Shown: one piece after another, positions 5,696-11,732 of the stretch
Layout: each line of letters begins with the position of its first letter
Numbering within the stretch: position 1 is the stretch's first letter
Origin: an uncultured Clostridia bacterium
Lineage (GTDB): Bacteria; Bacillota; Clostridia; Oscillospirales; Ruminococcaceae
DNA length: 16,115 bases
Assembly (NCBI GenBank): GCA_937906945.1
Contig: CALCUE010000014.1
Coordinates: 1-16,115 of the forward strand
Direction: 5' to 3'
Notes under the pieces: model-generated
Database searches by the model: none
The model's input: the letters and a program-made list of their open reading frames with translations, nothing else
Told to the model about the DNA's origin: nothing
Made by a program: the position numbers and the translations under genes

Positions 5696-6274
5696 TTATT
5701 CCTCCCCGTATAAAAGCGTAAAGGTTTCATAGTGGTCGTCGGTGTAATAGATGAGCCCGTCGTTGGAAAAGACGATGCGCTTGGCGCCCCGGCTTTTCTT
5801 CCCGGCGGTGTCAATGTCGCACTCGGTATAGACCCGTCCCTTTTTCTCCGGCAAAATCTCCTCATAGTTTCCGAAATAACTGCCGCCGATGCACTTGCCG
5901 TCCTTCAGGGCGCCGCCTTTCCAGCCATCCTTTTCCGCCTGTTTTTTGGTGACGTAGTTGGACGGCAGGTGGCCGTAAAGGTGGATATAAAGGGCGACTT
6001 CGTCCTTGGAATCATACTGCCCGTCCTCGGTGACGGTGAGGGTCGGTTCCTCCGGTTCTGTCGGCGTCACCGGTTCTTCCGGCTCCACCGGTATCTCCGG
6101 CTCTTCGGGTTCCTCCGGTTCTTCCGGTTCAACGGGAACGACCGGTTCCTCCGGGTCGATGTCCTCGGCGATCTCGCCGACGTCCTCAAGGATCTCGATG
6201 ATGTCGGAAAGACTGCAGGAACAAAGTCCCAACACCAAAAGCAGCGCCAGAAGAAGCGCTATGATTTTCTTCAT
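5696..6274 (-). CDS. Barnase-family ribonuclease, predicted lipoprotein on a Pro/Glu stalk
   Basis: The 192-residue precursor has a signal peptide ending in LCSC, which suggests lipidation at Cys20 (Cys at lipobox -2 is unusual). An acidic linker rich in PEEP-type repeats spans about 39-77. A barnase domain follows at about 84-188. Residues corresponding to barnase Lys27, Glu73, Arg83, Arg87 and His102 are all present as Lys110, Glu151, Arg162, Arg166 and His181, with one inserted residue between the Glu and Arg positions. It should therefore be an active guanyl-preferring endoribonuclease displayed outside the membrane. Its barstar partner starts two bases downstream. AGGAGG lies six bases before the ATG, and the pseudouridine synthase gene ends 16 bases upstream. 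Roles could include RNA scavenging or competition; the sequence does not decide. Confidence 0.9.
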   Translation of the reverse strand: MKKIIALLLALLLVLGLCSCSLSDIIEILEDVGEIAEDIDPEEPVVPVEPEEPEEPEEPEIPVEPEEPVTPTEPEEPTLTVTEDGQYDSKDEVALYIHLYGHLPSNYVTKKQAEKDGWKGGALKDGKCIGGSYFGNYEEILPEKKGRVYTECDIDTAGKKSRGAKRIVFSNDGLIYYTDDHYETFTLLYGEE

Positions 6275-6290
6275 AAAAAACCTCCTGTTT

Positions 6291-6965
6291 TTATTCGAGC
6301 GTTCCGGTCACGAACCGCTCCACCGGAAAGAGATCCCAGGGATACTCTCTCGGCGGAACGCTTTCGACCGAAACGAGGTTTCCGGTTTTCGGGTGGGAAA
6401 ACGAAAGATGGGCGCTCCAAAGCGCCGTTTCACAGCGGTTATCCCGGCTTCCGTACTTCCCGTCGCCCAAAAGGGGCCGCTTCCGGGAAGCGAACTGCAC
6501 CCGCACCTGATGGGTGCGCCCGGTATGAAGCCGCGCCAGAACGAGGGAGACGGTTTCGCCGCCGGTTTCGGCGGTGTCGAGGACCCGGTAGGAAAGGGAC
6601 GCCTTTTTGACGCCCTTTCGCTCCCTTTTGACGACAAAGGTCTTGTTTTTGGAGGAATCCTTGAAAAGAAGATCCTCGAAGACCCCTTCCGGTTCCTCCG
6701 GCTCTCCGTGGATGACGGCGAAATATTCTTTCACAAACGCCGGGTTTTGCATGGCGGCGGAAAGTTTCGCGGCGCTGTCGCCAAACTTCGCCAGCGCCAT
6801 CACGCCGCCGGTGTTCCGGTCCAGCCGGTGGACCAGAAAAACCGGCTTTCCCGTCTGCTTTTTCAAAAGGGAAACGACATCTTCCCCGTCCTTTGACGGT
6901 TCCGAAAGAACACCCGCCGGTTTTTCGACGACGAGAAGACTTTTATCCTCCCAAAGAATGTTCAT
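6291..6965 (-). CDS. RluA-family pseudouridine synthase
   Basis: The 224-residue enzyme isomerises uridine to pseudouridine in an RNA, probably rRNA or tRNA. The catalytic motif HRLDRNTGG is at 46-54 with Asp49; ARLHTGRTHQVRVQFA (144-159) and LLGDGKYG (165-172) are the other family motifs. It lacks the N-terminal S4 RNA-binding domain found in RluC/RluD-type members, so the target position cannot be named. AAGGAGG lies seven bases before the ATG. It is the first gene of the run leading to barnase, barstar and rsmA, with short gaps (16, 2 and 10 bases). I could not find a convincing promoter upstream: the space is filled with repeats. Confidence 0.92.
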   Translation of the reverse strand: MNILWEDKSLLVVEKPAGVLSEPSKDGEDVVSLLKKQTGKPVFLVHRLDRNTGGVMALAKFGDSAAKLSAAMQNPAFVKEYFAVIHGEPEEPEGVFEDLLFKDSSKNKTFVVKRERKGVKKASLSYRVLDTAETGGETVSLVLARLHTGRTHQVRVQFASRKRPLLGDGKYGSRDNRCETALWSAHLSFSHPKTGNLVSVESVPPREYPWDLFPVERFVTGTLE

Positions 6966-6989
6966 CGTTCGTCCTCCTTTCGATGTTTG

Positions 6990-7006
6990 AAGCCTTCCCC
7001 CTCGGG
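6990..7006 (+). repeat. 17-base direct repeat, truncated copy
   Basis: AAGCCTTCCCCCTCGGG at 6990-7006 recurs exactly at 7079-7095, where it begins the larger repeat. The two copies flank the 7037-7075 palindromic unit, as if one repeat had been interrupted or partly duplicated. Confidence 0.7.
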
Positions 7007-7036
7007 CATAAAATCCGAGCTCGTCCTGTTTCCTTT

Positions 7037-7075
7037 GTCATCGCGAGGAACCGCGAAGCGGCGACGTGGCAATCT
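7037..7075 (+). repeat. Dispersed palindromic repeat unit (GTCAT...GGCAATCT type)
   Basis: The unit starts GTCATCGCGAGG, contains a short palindromic core (CCGC-GAAG-CGGCG), and ends GTGGCAATCT. Reverse-oriented relatives are at 274-312 and, truncated, at 15898 onward. It lies directly beside the next repeat (7079-7160). Part of the 310-base gene-free stretch between 6966 and 7275, which otherwise holds only the EutP promoter. Confidence 0.7.
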
Positions 7076-7160
7076 TTAAAGCCTTCCCCCTCGGGGGAAG
7101 GTGGCAGCCGTAGGCTGACGGATGAGGGGCTTTGCGGGTTTGATTTCGGTAAACTGGAAT
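7071..7160 (+). repeat. Dispersed intergenic repeat, copy A
   Basis: A run of CTTTAAAG, the palindrome CCTTCCCCC / GGGGGAAGG (7083-7101), a second palindrome around GCAGCCGTAGGCTG, then GACGGATGAGGGGCTTT and a GATTTCGG tail. It aligns in inverse orientation with 61-155, including the tail beyond the palindromes. No coding capacity is apparent. Confidence 0.65.
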
Positions 7161-7214
7161 GTCCCCCCCATTTCTTTGACGGCGCGAAGAAACGGGGGTA
7201 TCGGGGAAAACCTC

Positions 7215-7243
7215 TTGAAATCGCCGGAAAAAGGGATTATAAT
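7215..7243 (+). promoter_or_regulatory. Promoter of the EutP-like gene
   Basis: TTGAAA (7215-7220), 17-base spacer, perfect TATAAT (7238-7243), about 32 bases before the ATG. It is a near-consensus sigma-A promoter, suggesting constitutive expression. I see no operator. Confidence 0.85.
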
Positions 7244-7275
7244 ACCGGTAGTTTCCCAAAATAGGAGGGGTTTTT

Positions 7276-7812
7276 ATGGCAGAGGATTCGGTCAACGCCG
7301 TCCTGGAAAATCCGGAGGACCGGGAGGAATATTATAAACCGCTGGGTCTCACCAAAAAGATCGAACAGCGCAAGATCATTCTGGTCGGACGGTCCCGCTG
7401 CGGAAAAACGACGCTGATCCGCCGGCTTCATAACCTCGATATGGAATATCATAAGACCCAGTCCATCGAGGCGTGGTCCGACGCCATCGACACCCCCGGC
7501 GAATACACCGATACCCCGTTTTTCAGCCGCGGTGCCGCCATTACCCCGGCCTATGACGCCGATATCGTCTGTTTCTGCCACGACTGCGGCAACGACATCT
7601 GCCGCCTGCCGCAGATGTTTTCCATGTCCTTCGCCCGTCCCGTCATCGGCATCGTGACCAAAGCGGATACCGAGGACACCCCTACCGAACAGGCCGTCAC
7701 CTTCCTTGAAAACGCCGGCGCGCGCCATATCGTCATCACGAGCGCCTTGACCGGACGGGGCATTGAGGAGCTCATTGACCTCATCAACAACATCGACCTT
7801 GACGATTATTAA
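7276..7812 (+). CDS. EutP/PduV-family small GTPase, orphan and Cys-rich
   Basis: A 178-residue P-loop GTPase. GRSRCGKTT (38-46) is the P-loop, DTPGE (72-76) the G3 motif, TKAD (128-131) the G4 motif and SA (156-157) a G5 candidate. The order and the segment RPVIGIVTKAD identify EutP/PduV, usually encoded in ethanolamine or propanediol microcompartment operons and of unsettled function. Here no microcompartment gene is near, and the gene has its own promoter and terminator. Two features are odd: about 30 extra residues precede the first strand, and the region after G3 is CFCHDCGNDIC, placing cysteines at 99, 101, 104 and 109, with another, Cys42, in the P-loop. AGGAGG lies before the ATG with normal spacing. 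The GTPase fold is certain; the physiological role is unknown. Confidence 0.85.
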   Translation: MAEDSVNAVLENPEDREEYYKPLGLTKKIEQRKIILVGRSRCGKTTLIRRLHNLDMEYHKTQSIEAWSDAIDTPGEYTDTPFFSRGAAITPAYDADIVCFCHDCGNDICRLPQMFSMSFARPVIGIVTKADTEDTPTEQAVTFLENAGARHIVITSALTGRGIEELIDLINNIDLDDY

Positions 7813-7819
7813 AAACAAA

Positions 7820-7839
7820 AACCGGCCGCAAGGCCGGTT
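7820..7839. terminator. Bidirectional terminator between convergent genes
   Basis: An eight-base-pair stem AACCGGCC (7820-7827), loop GCAA, GGCCGGTT (7832-7839), with TTTTTT on the plus-strand side and TTTTTGTTTTT on the minus-strand side. It serves both the EutP-like gene and the small membrane-protein gene facing it, whose stop codon is four bases away. Confidence 0.92.
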
Positions 7840-7842
7840 TTT

Positions 7843-8154
7843 TCACTTCTTTTTATTCTTTTTCTTATATTTGCCGCAGCGCTTGCCGTTGGGGGCTTTT
7901 TCCTCGCCGTCTTTTTTGCCGGCCATGACTTTGTTGACCTTTTCGGTGGTCGCTTTGGCCAGTTTTTCCCGTTCCCGGCGCTGACGGTTCGTTTCCTTGA
8001 TATCCTCCTCGTCGGGGTGCTTCTTTTTACGGATGGCTTTCAGAACGAAAAAGACCAGAGACGTGACGGCGACAGCCAGAAAGAACGGCACCAGAAGCGG
8101 AAGCAGGTTAAAAGACGGTGTCGCGGTGAGAAGAACGGGTGTGACAGGATTCAT
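7843..8154 (-). CDS. Small single-pass membrane protein with Lys-rich tail (unknown function)
   Basis: A 103-residue protein I do not recognise. One hydrophobic segment (about 17-40) is followed at once by IRKKK and then a highly charged region, predicted helical at about 50-80 (ETNRQRREREKLAKATTEKVNK). The protein ends in a lysine-rich tail (GKYKKKNKKK). The positive-inside rule places the tail in the cytoplasm, where it could contact RNA, ribosomes or acidic lipids; this is inference only. The ATG at 8154 is preferred over an upstream in-frame start because AAGGAG lies nine bases before it. It has its own promoter and shares a terminator with the facing gene. Confidence 0.7.
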   Translation of the reverse strand: MNPVTPVLLTATPSFNLLPLLVPFFLAVAVTSLVFFVLKAIRKKKHPDEEDIKETNRQRREREKLAKATTEKVNKVMAGKKDGEEKAPNGKRCGKYKKKNKKK

Positions 8155-8192
8155 GGGACAGATCTCCTTTTCCGATAGATAAAACACTTCGT

Positions 8193-8221
8193 ATTATAGT
8201 CTTTTTTTTCGACAAAGGCAA
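8193..8221 (-). promoter_or_regulatory. Promoter of the small membrane-protein gene
   Basis: TTGCCT (8216-8221), 17-base spacer, perfect TATAAT (8193-8198) on the minus strand, about 40 bases before the ATG at 8154. It overlaps the divergent promoter at 8209-8238. Confidence 0.75.
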
Positions 8222-8238
8222 CCGTTTTGTGCTATACT
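8209..8238 (+). promoter_or_regulatory. Promoter of the radical SAM–sfsA operon
   Basis: TCGACA (8209-8214), 18-base spacer, TATACT (8233-8238), about 34 bases before the GTG start. Its -35 box lies inside the spacer of the minus-strand promoter, so the two cannot be occupied at the same time. Confidence 0.65.
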
Positions 8239-8271
8239 GATAGAAGAAAATTCCGAAAGGGGGAAAAAACC

Positions 8272-9168
8272 GTGTATCGTTCGCTCGGCGACGAGATGAA
8301 GGAAAAATTCGGCGAAAAGGTCTATAAGCTGGCGCTTTCCGGCGGTTTCACCTGCCCCAACCGGGACGGCACCGTCGGTACCGGCGGCTGTATCTTCTGC
8401 CTCGGCGGTTCCGGAAGCTTTGCCGAGGAACCGGCGGAAAGCGTTTTGGAGCAGATCGAGCGGGCCAAACACCGGGTCGAAAAAAAGAACCCCGGCGGAA
8501 AATACATCGCCTATTTCCAAAGCTATACGAGCACCTACGGCCCTTTGGAAAAGCTGGAACGGCTTTTTTCCGAAGCCGTTTCCCATCCGGATGTCGTTGC
8601 CCTTTCCATCGGTACAAGGCCGGACTGTCTTCCCGACGAGGTGGTGGCGCTTCTTGCCCGCTTAAATGAACAAAAGCCGGTCTGGGTGGAACTGGGGCTC
8701 CAGACCATCCACGAAAAAACGGCGGCGTATATCCGAAGGGGCTACCCCCTTTCGGTCTATGACGACGCCGTGCGGCGGCTCAAAGCCGCCGGGCTCACCG
8801 TTATCGTCCATATCATTCTGGGACTTCCCGGCGAAACGGAAAAGGGAATGGTTGAGACCGCCCGCTACGTTGGAAAAAGCGGTGTGGACGGGGTGAAACT
8901 TCAGCTTCTTCACGTTTTGCGGGGGACTGATCTTGCCAAGGACTATGCCGCCGGACTTTTCGAGACCCTTTCCATGGAGGACTATATTTCCGTTTTGGAG
9001 GAATGTATCCGGACTCTGCCGCCCTCTGTCACCATCCACCGGCTCACCGGTGACGGCGACAAAAAGGACCTTGTCGCTCCCCTTTGGTCGGCGGACAAAA
9101 AACGGGTGCTCGGCGCCATTCAGCAGGCGTTCGAGCGGGATAACGTGATACAGGGAGAGAAACTATGA
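8272..9168 (+). CDS. Radical SAM protein, TIGR01212 (YhcC/YtqA) family
   Basis: A 298-residue radical SAM enzyme. The iron-sulfur cluster motif is the family-specific Cys28-x11-Cys40-x2-Cys43 (CPNRDGTVGTGGCIFC), preceded by FGEKVYKLALSGGF. HIILGLPGET further on is a conserved SAM-barrel segment. The Bacillus subtilis member YtqA has been linked to wobble-uridine side-chain modification of tRNA; transfer of that role is inference from family membership. I chose the GTG at 8272: a GGGGG run lies eight bases before it and family members begin at this point, while an in-frame TTG 45 bases upstream overlaps the -10 box. The stop overlaps the sfsA start as ATGA, so the two are translationally coupled. 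Confidence 0.9.
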   Translation: MYRSLGDEMKEKFGEKVYKLALSGGFTCPNRDGTVGTGGCIFCLGGSGSFAEEPAESVLEQIERAKHRVEKKNPGGKYIAYFQSYTSTYGPLEKLERLFSEAVSHPDVVALSIGTRPDCLPDEVVALLARLNEQKPVWVELGLQTIHEKTAAYIRRGYPLSVYDDAVRRLKAAGLTVIVHIILGLPGETEKGMVETARYVGKSGVDGVKLQLLHVLRGTDLAKDYAAGLFETLSMEDYISVLEECIRTLPPSVTIHRLTGDGDKKDLVAPLWSADKKRVLGAIQQAFERDNVIQGEKL

Positions 9169-9866
9169 AATACGAAAAAGTCATCGAGGGCGTTTTTCTT
9201 TCCCGTCCCAACCGCTTTATCGCCAAAGTGGAAATCGGCGGCACGGAGGAGACGGTACACGTGGTCAACACCGGGCGGATGAAGGAGCTTTTGGTGCCCG
9301 GCGCGGCGGTCTTTCTTGCCGAAGGGAAAAACCCGGAGCGGAAAACAAAATACGATCTCGTCGGTGTTTCGCATAACGGTGGGATCGTCAACATCGACTC
9401 CTTCGCCCCCAACAAGGTCGCCGCCGAGTTTATCCCGACGCTCTTTCCCGGCGCGACGCTCATAAGACCGGAGACGACCTTCGGGAAAAGCCGGTTTGAC
9501 TTTTACATAGAGGATAAAACGGATAAAATATTCCTTGAAGTAAAAGGCGTGACCCTTCGGGTCGAAGACGAGGCACGGTTTCCCGACGCACCCACCGAGC
9601 GGGGCGCGAAGCACCTTATGGAGCTTATTGAGGCGAAAAAGGCCGGCTTTCGCGCCGCCATTCTTTTTGTTGTCGCGAGGGAGGATACCAAAAGCTTTTC
9701 GCCCAACGAAAAGACGGACCCGGCCTTTGCCGCCGCCCTTCAAAAAGCGGCGGAAAACGGGGTGGAGGTCTTTGCCGCCGACTGCGCCGTGACGAAAGAT
9801 TCGCTGATGGTACGGCGGTTCCTGCCGGTTTTAGTGACAGCGTGCCCGTCCGTGAAAAAATTGTGA
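9165..9866 (+). CDS. sfsA: SfsA family DNA/RNA-binding protein
   Basis: The 233-residue protein has the SfsA layout: an OB-like N-terminal part (VIEGVFLSRPNRFIAKVEI, NTGRMKELLVPGAAVFL) and a nuclease-like C-terminal part with FDFYIE, FLEVKGVTL and FPDAPTERGAKHL. The acidic residues and the EVKG lysine resemble the PD-(D/E)xK-type active-site pattern. SfsA was named from stimulation of maltose fermentation in Escherichia coli; its molecular role remains uncertain, with nucleic-acid binding the best-supported property. It is the second gene of a two-gene operon, overlapping the radical SAM gene by four bases, with GGGAG upstream of the ATG. No clear terminator follows. Confidence 0.95.
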   Translation: MKYEKVIEGVFLSRPNRFIAKVEIGGTEETVHVVNTGRMKELLVPGAAVFLAEGKNPERKTKYDLVGVSHNGGIVNIDSFAPNKVAAEFIPTLFPGATLIRPETTFGKSRFDFYIEDKTDKIFLEVKGVTLRVEDEARFPDAPTERGAKHLMELIEAKKAGFRAAILFVVAREDTKSFSPNEKTDPAFAAALQKAAENGVEVFAADCAVTKDSLMVRRFLPVLVTACPSVKKL

Positions 9867-9904
9867 ATTTTCTCCTGTCTATGCCAAAATCGCAAAATTT
9901 TTTC

Positions 9905-9933
9905 TTGACAGCGTTTTTTCAGGAGAATATAAT
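9905..9933 (+). promoter_or_regulatory. Consensus sigma-A promoter of nagB
   Basis: TTGACA (9905-9910), exactly 17 bases, TATAAT (9928-9933): a perfect consensus promoter 33 bases before the ATG. The flanks are A/T-rich, including an A4T6-like tract just upstream that could act as an UP element. I see no clear operator. Confidence 0.93.
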
Positions 9934-9966
9934 ATTTCTCGGATTTTTTTATAGGAGGCAACCGAT

Positions 9967-10701
9967 ATGAAAGTTATCGTCGCGGAAAATTACGAACAGC
10001 AGTGCGCCCTCGCTGCCGATATTTTTGAAGAGATCGTCCGGGAAAAACCGGACTGTACGCTGGGTCTCGCCACCGGTTCCAGTCCGATCGGCATGTATAA
10101 GGAACTGGGCCGCCGGTGTAAAGAGGAAGGCCTTGACTTCTCCCGCGTCCATTCCGTCAATCTCGATGAATACGTCGGTCTCGCGCCCGACCACGAGCAG
10201 AGCTACCGCTATTTTATGGATACCAATTTCTTTGACCTTATCAACATCGACAAGGCCAACACCTATGTCGCCAAAGGCACCGGCGACATCGACGCCAACA
10301 TCAAAGAGTTCAACGAGGTCCTTGACCAGAGCGACGTTGCGATCCAGCTTCTCGGCGTCGGTCCTGACGGTCACCTCGGCTTCAACGAACCCGGCGACGA
10401 ACTGGTCGATCCGGCGCACAAAGAGGTGTTGGATGAAAGCACCATCGACGCCAACGCCCGGTTCTTCGAGAACCGCGACGAAGTGCCGCGCTTTGCCGTC
10501 ACCATGGGTATGGGCGGCATTATGCGGGCCAGAAAACTGCTTCTCATCATCAGCGGCAACAAAGCCGAAGCCGCGAAGCAGCTTCTTTTAAGCGACAAAG
10601 TCACGCCCCACTGCCCGGCGACCTTCATGAAGCTCCACCGGGACGCCACCGTCATTCTGGAAAAGAAACTGGCAAAAGAGATCGGCTATCCCTGCGAATA
10701 A
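9967..10701 (+). CDS. nagB: Glucosamine-6-phosphate deaminase
   Basis: NagB converts glucosamine-6-phosphate to fructose-6-phosphate and ammonia, the last step of amino-sugar catabolism, in the cytoplasm. The 244-residue protein has all key motifs: LGLATGSSPIGMY (32-44) for phosphate binding, NLDEYVGL (65-72) with catalytic-base Asp67, and LGVGPDGHLGFNEPG (129-143) with Asp134, His136 and Glu141, matching Asp141, His143 and Glu148 of the E. coli enzyme. Its length matches the short Bacillus-type form and lacks the C-terminal extension of the allosteric E. coli enzyme. AGGAGG lies eight bases before the ATG. It stands alone with its own perfect promoter and a terminator; nagA, a GntR-type regulator and a transporter are absent from the window. 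Confidence 0.97.
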   Translation: MKVIVAENYEQQCALAADIFEEIVREKPDCTLGLATGSSPIGMYKELGRRCKEEGLDFSRVHSVNLDEYVGLAPDHEQSYRYFMDTNFFDLINIDKANTYVAKGTGDIDANIKEFNEVLDQSDVAIQLLGVGPDGHLGFNEPGDELVDPAHKEVLDESTIDANARFFENRDEVPRFAVTMGMGGIMRARKLLLIISGNKAEAAKQLLLSDKVTPHCPATFMKLHRDATVILEKKLAKEIGYPCE

Positions 10702-10720
10702 GTGAAAAGAGAAAAAACGG

Positions 10721-10741
10721 TACCCGCCTTTTCGGCGGGTA
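10721..10741 (+). terminator. Terminator of nagB
   Basis: An eight-base-pair stem TACCCGCC (10721-10728), loop TTTTC, GGCGGGTA (10734-10741), followed by TTTTCTTTTGCTTTT, 20 bases after the stop codon. Confidence 0.85.
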
Positions 10742-10757
10742 TTTTCTTTTGCTTTTC

Positions 10758-10786
10758 TTGAATTTTTCGTTAAAATATGCTATGCT
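10758..10786 (+). promoter_or_regulatory. Promoter of the MscS-type channel gene
   Basis: TTGAAT (10758-10763), 17-base spacer, TATGCT (10781-10786), about 37 bases before the ATG and directly after the T-tract of the nagB terminator. Confidence 0.7.
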
Positions 10787-10823
10787 ATTCCCATCCGTAA
10801 TCAAAAGATAAGGGGGATTTCTC

Positions 10824-11636
10824 ATGGAAGAATTTCTGAACAAATGTATCGAACTGGGGACCCAGTTCGGCGGAAGACTGATCGGCGCCATCGTCGCCCT
10901 GATCGTCGGCTACATTCTCGTCTGCTGCGTCAAAAAGCTCCTCGTTAAATCCAAGGGCTTTAAAAAACTGGATAAAACCGTACAGAGTTTTCTGAAAAGC
11001 TCTGTGACCGTTGTGCTGTATCTCCTGCTTCTCATCTGCGTGATCGGCATTCTGGGTATTCCCATGGCGTCCGTCGTTGCCGTTCTGGCTTCCTGCGGCC
11101 TGGCTATCGGTCTTGCGCTGCAGGGCGCGCTGAGCAATCTGGCCGGCGGCTTGATGGTCATGATCTTTAAGCCCTTCAGCGTGGACGATTATGTTGCCGC
11201 CGACGGGGTAGAGGGCTCCATAAAAAACATCAGCGTTTTTTATACCACCCTTTTGACCATTGACAACAAGCGGGTCACCGTTCCTAACGGCGATCTGATG
11301 AACTCCGTCGTGACCAATTTCTCCGCCGAGGATCTGCGCCGGGTCGATCTGGACTTCAAGATCACGAGCGGCTGCGATCTGAATCTGGCCAAAGGTCTTC
11401 TTCTGAAAGCCGCGGAGGAAACGAAGGGCGTTCTGGGAAACCCCGCTCCCTTTGCCCGGATGTCCTCGGTGGACGATCATACCTTTGTTCTTACCGTCCG
11501 TGCCTGGTGTGAAAGCGCCCAATACTGGGACGTCTATTTTGACCTGCTGGAGAACTGCAGCAACGCTTTGGGCGAAAACGGCATTGAGAGCCCCGAAGAG
11601 AAGGTCGCCGTCCGTCTGGTAAACGAGGACAAATAA
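10824..11636 (+). CDS. MscS-family mechanosensitive ion channel
   Basis: A 270-residue channel of the small MscS type, which opens under membrane tension to release solutes during hypo-osmotic shock. Three membrane segments are visible at about 17-36, 59-80 and 84-115. The third is the glycine/alanine-rich pore helix (LASCGLAIGLALQGALSNLAGG). The beta domain follows, with FKPFSVDDYV (115-124) and the family signature VPNGDLMNSVVTNFS (153-167), then the alpha/beta vestibule domain. Length is close to E. coli MscS (286). A GGGGG run precedes the ATG with normal spacing. It is flanked by its own promoter and a strong terminator, so it is probably a single-gene unit. Confidence 0.95.
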   Translation: MEEFLNKCIELGTQFGGRLIGAIVALIVGYILVCCVKKLLVKSKGFKKLDKTVQSFLKSSVTVVLYLLLLICVIGILGIPMASVVAVLASCGLAIGLALQGALSNLAGGLMVMIFKPFSVDDYVAADGVEGSIKNISVFYTTLLTIDNKRVTVPNGDLMNSVVTNFSAEDLRRVDLDFKITSGCDLNLAKGLLLKAAEETKGVLGNPAPFARMSSVDDHTFVLTVRAWCESAQYWDVYFDLLENCSNALGENGIESPEEKVAVRLVNEDK

Positions 11637-11670
11637 GAGTTCGGAAAGTTTTTCCGTACAATAAAAAACG

Positions 11671-11708
11671 ACCCGCCGGAAAGGAAATTCTTTTCCTTTC
11701 CGGCGGGT
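11671..11708. terminator. Strong bidirectional terminator between convergent genes
   Basis: A perfect 17-base-pair stem (11671-11687 with 11692-11708, loop TTCT). On the plus side it is followed by ATTGTTTT; on the minus side by CGTTTTTTATTG. It ends both the MscS gene and the DUF523 gene, whose stop lies 25 bases to the right. Confidence 0.92.
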
Positions 11709-11732
11709 ATTGTTTTGCGAAAAAACGGATTT

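Noticed and set aside
6966..7036. A promoter for the pseudouridine synthase–rsmA operon
   Set aside because: A TTTATG-like -10 can be picked out on the minus strand, but no -35 at acceptable spacing supports it, and the region is repeat-derived.
9867..9904. A terminator between sfsA and nagB
   Set aside because: The stretch is A/T-rich but I could not find a stable stem next to a T-tract; only the nagB promoter is supported.
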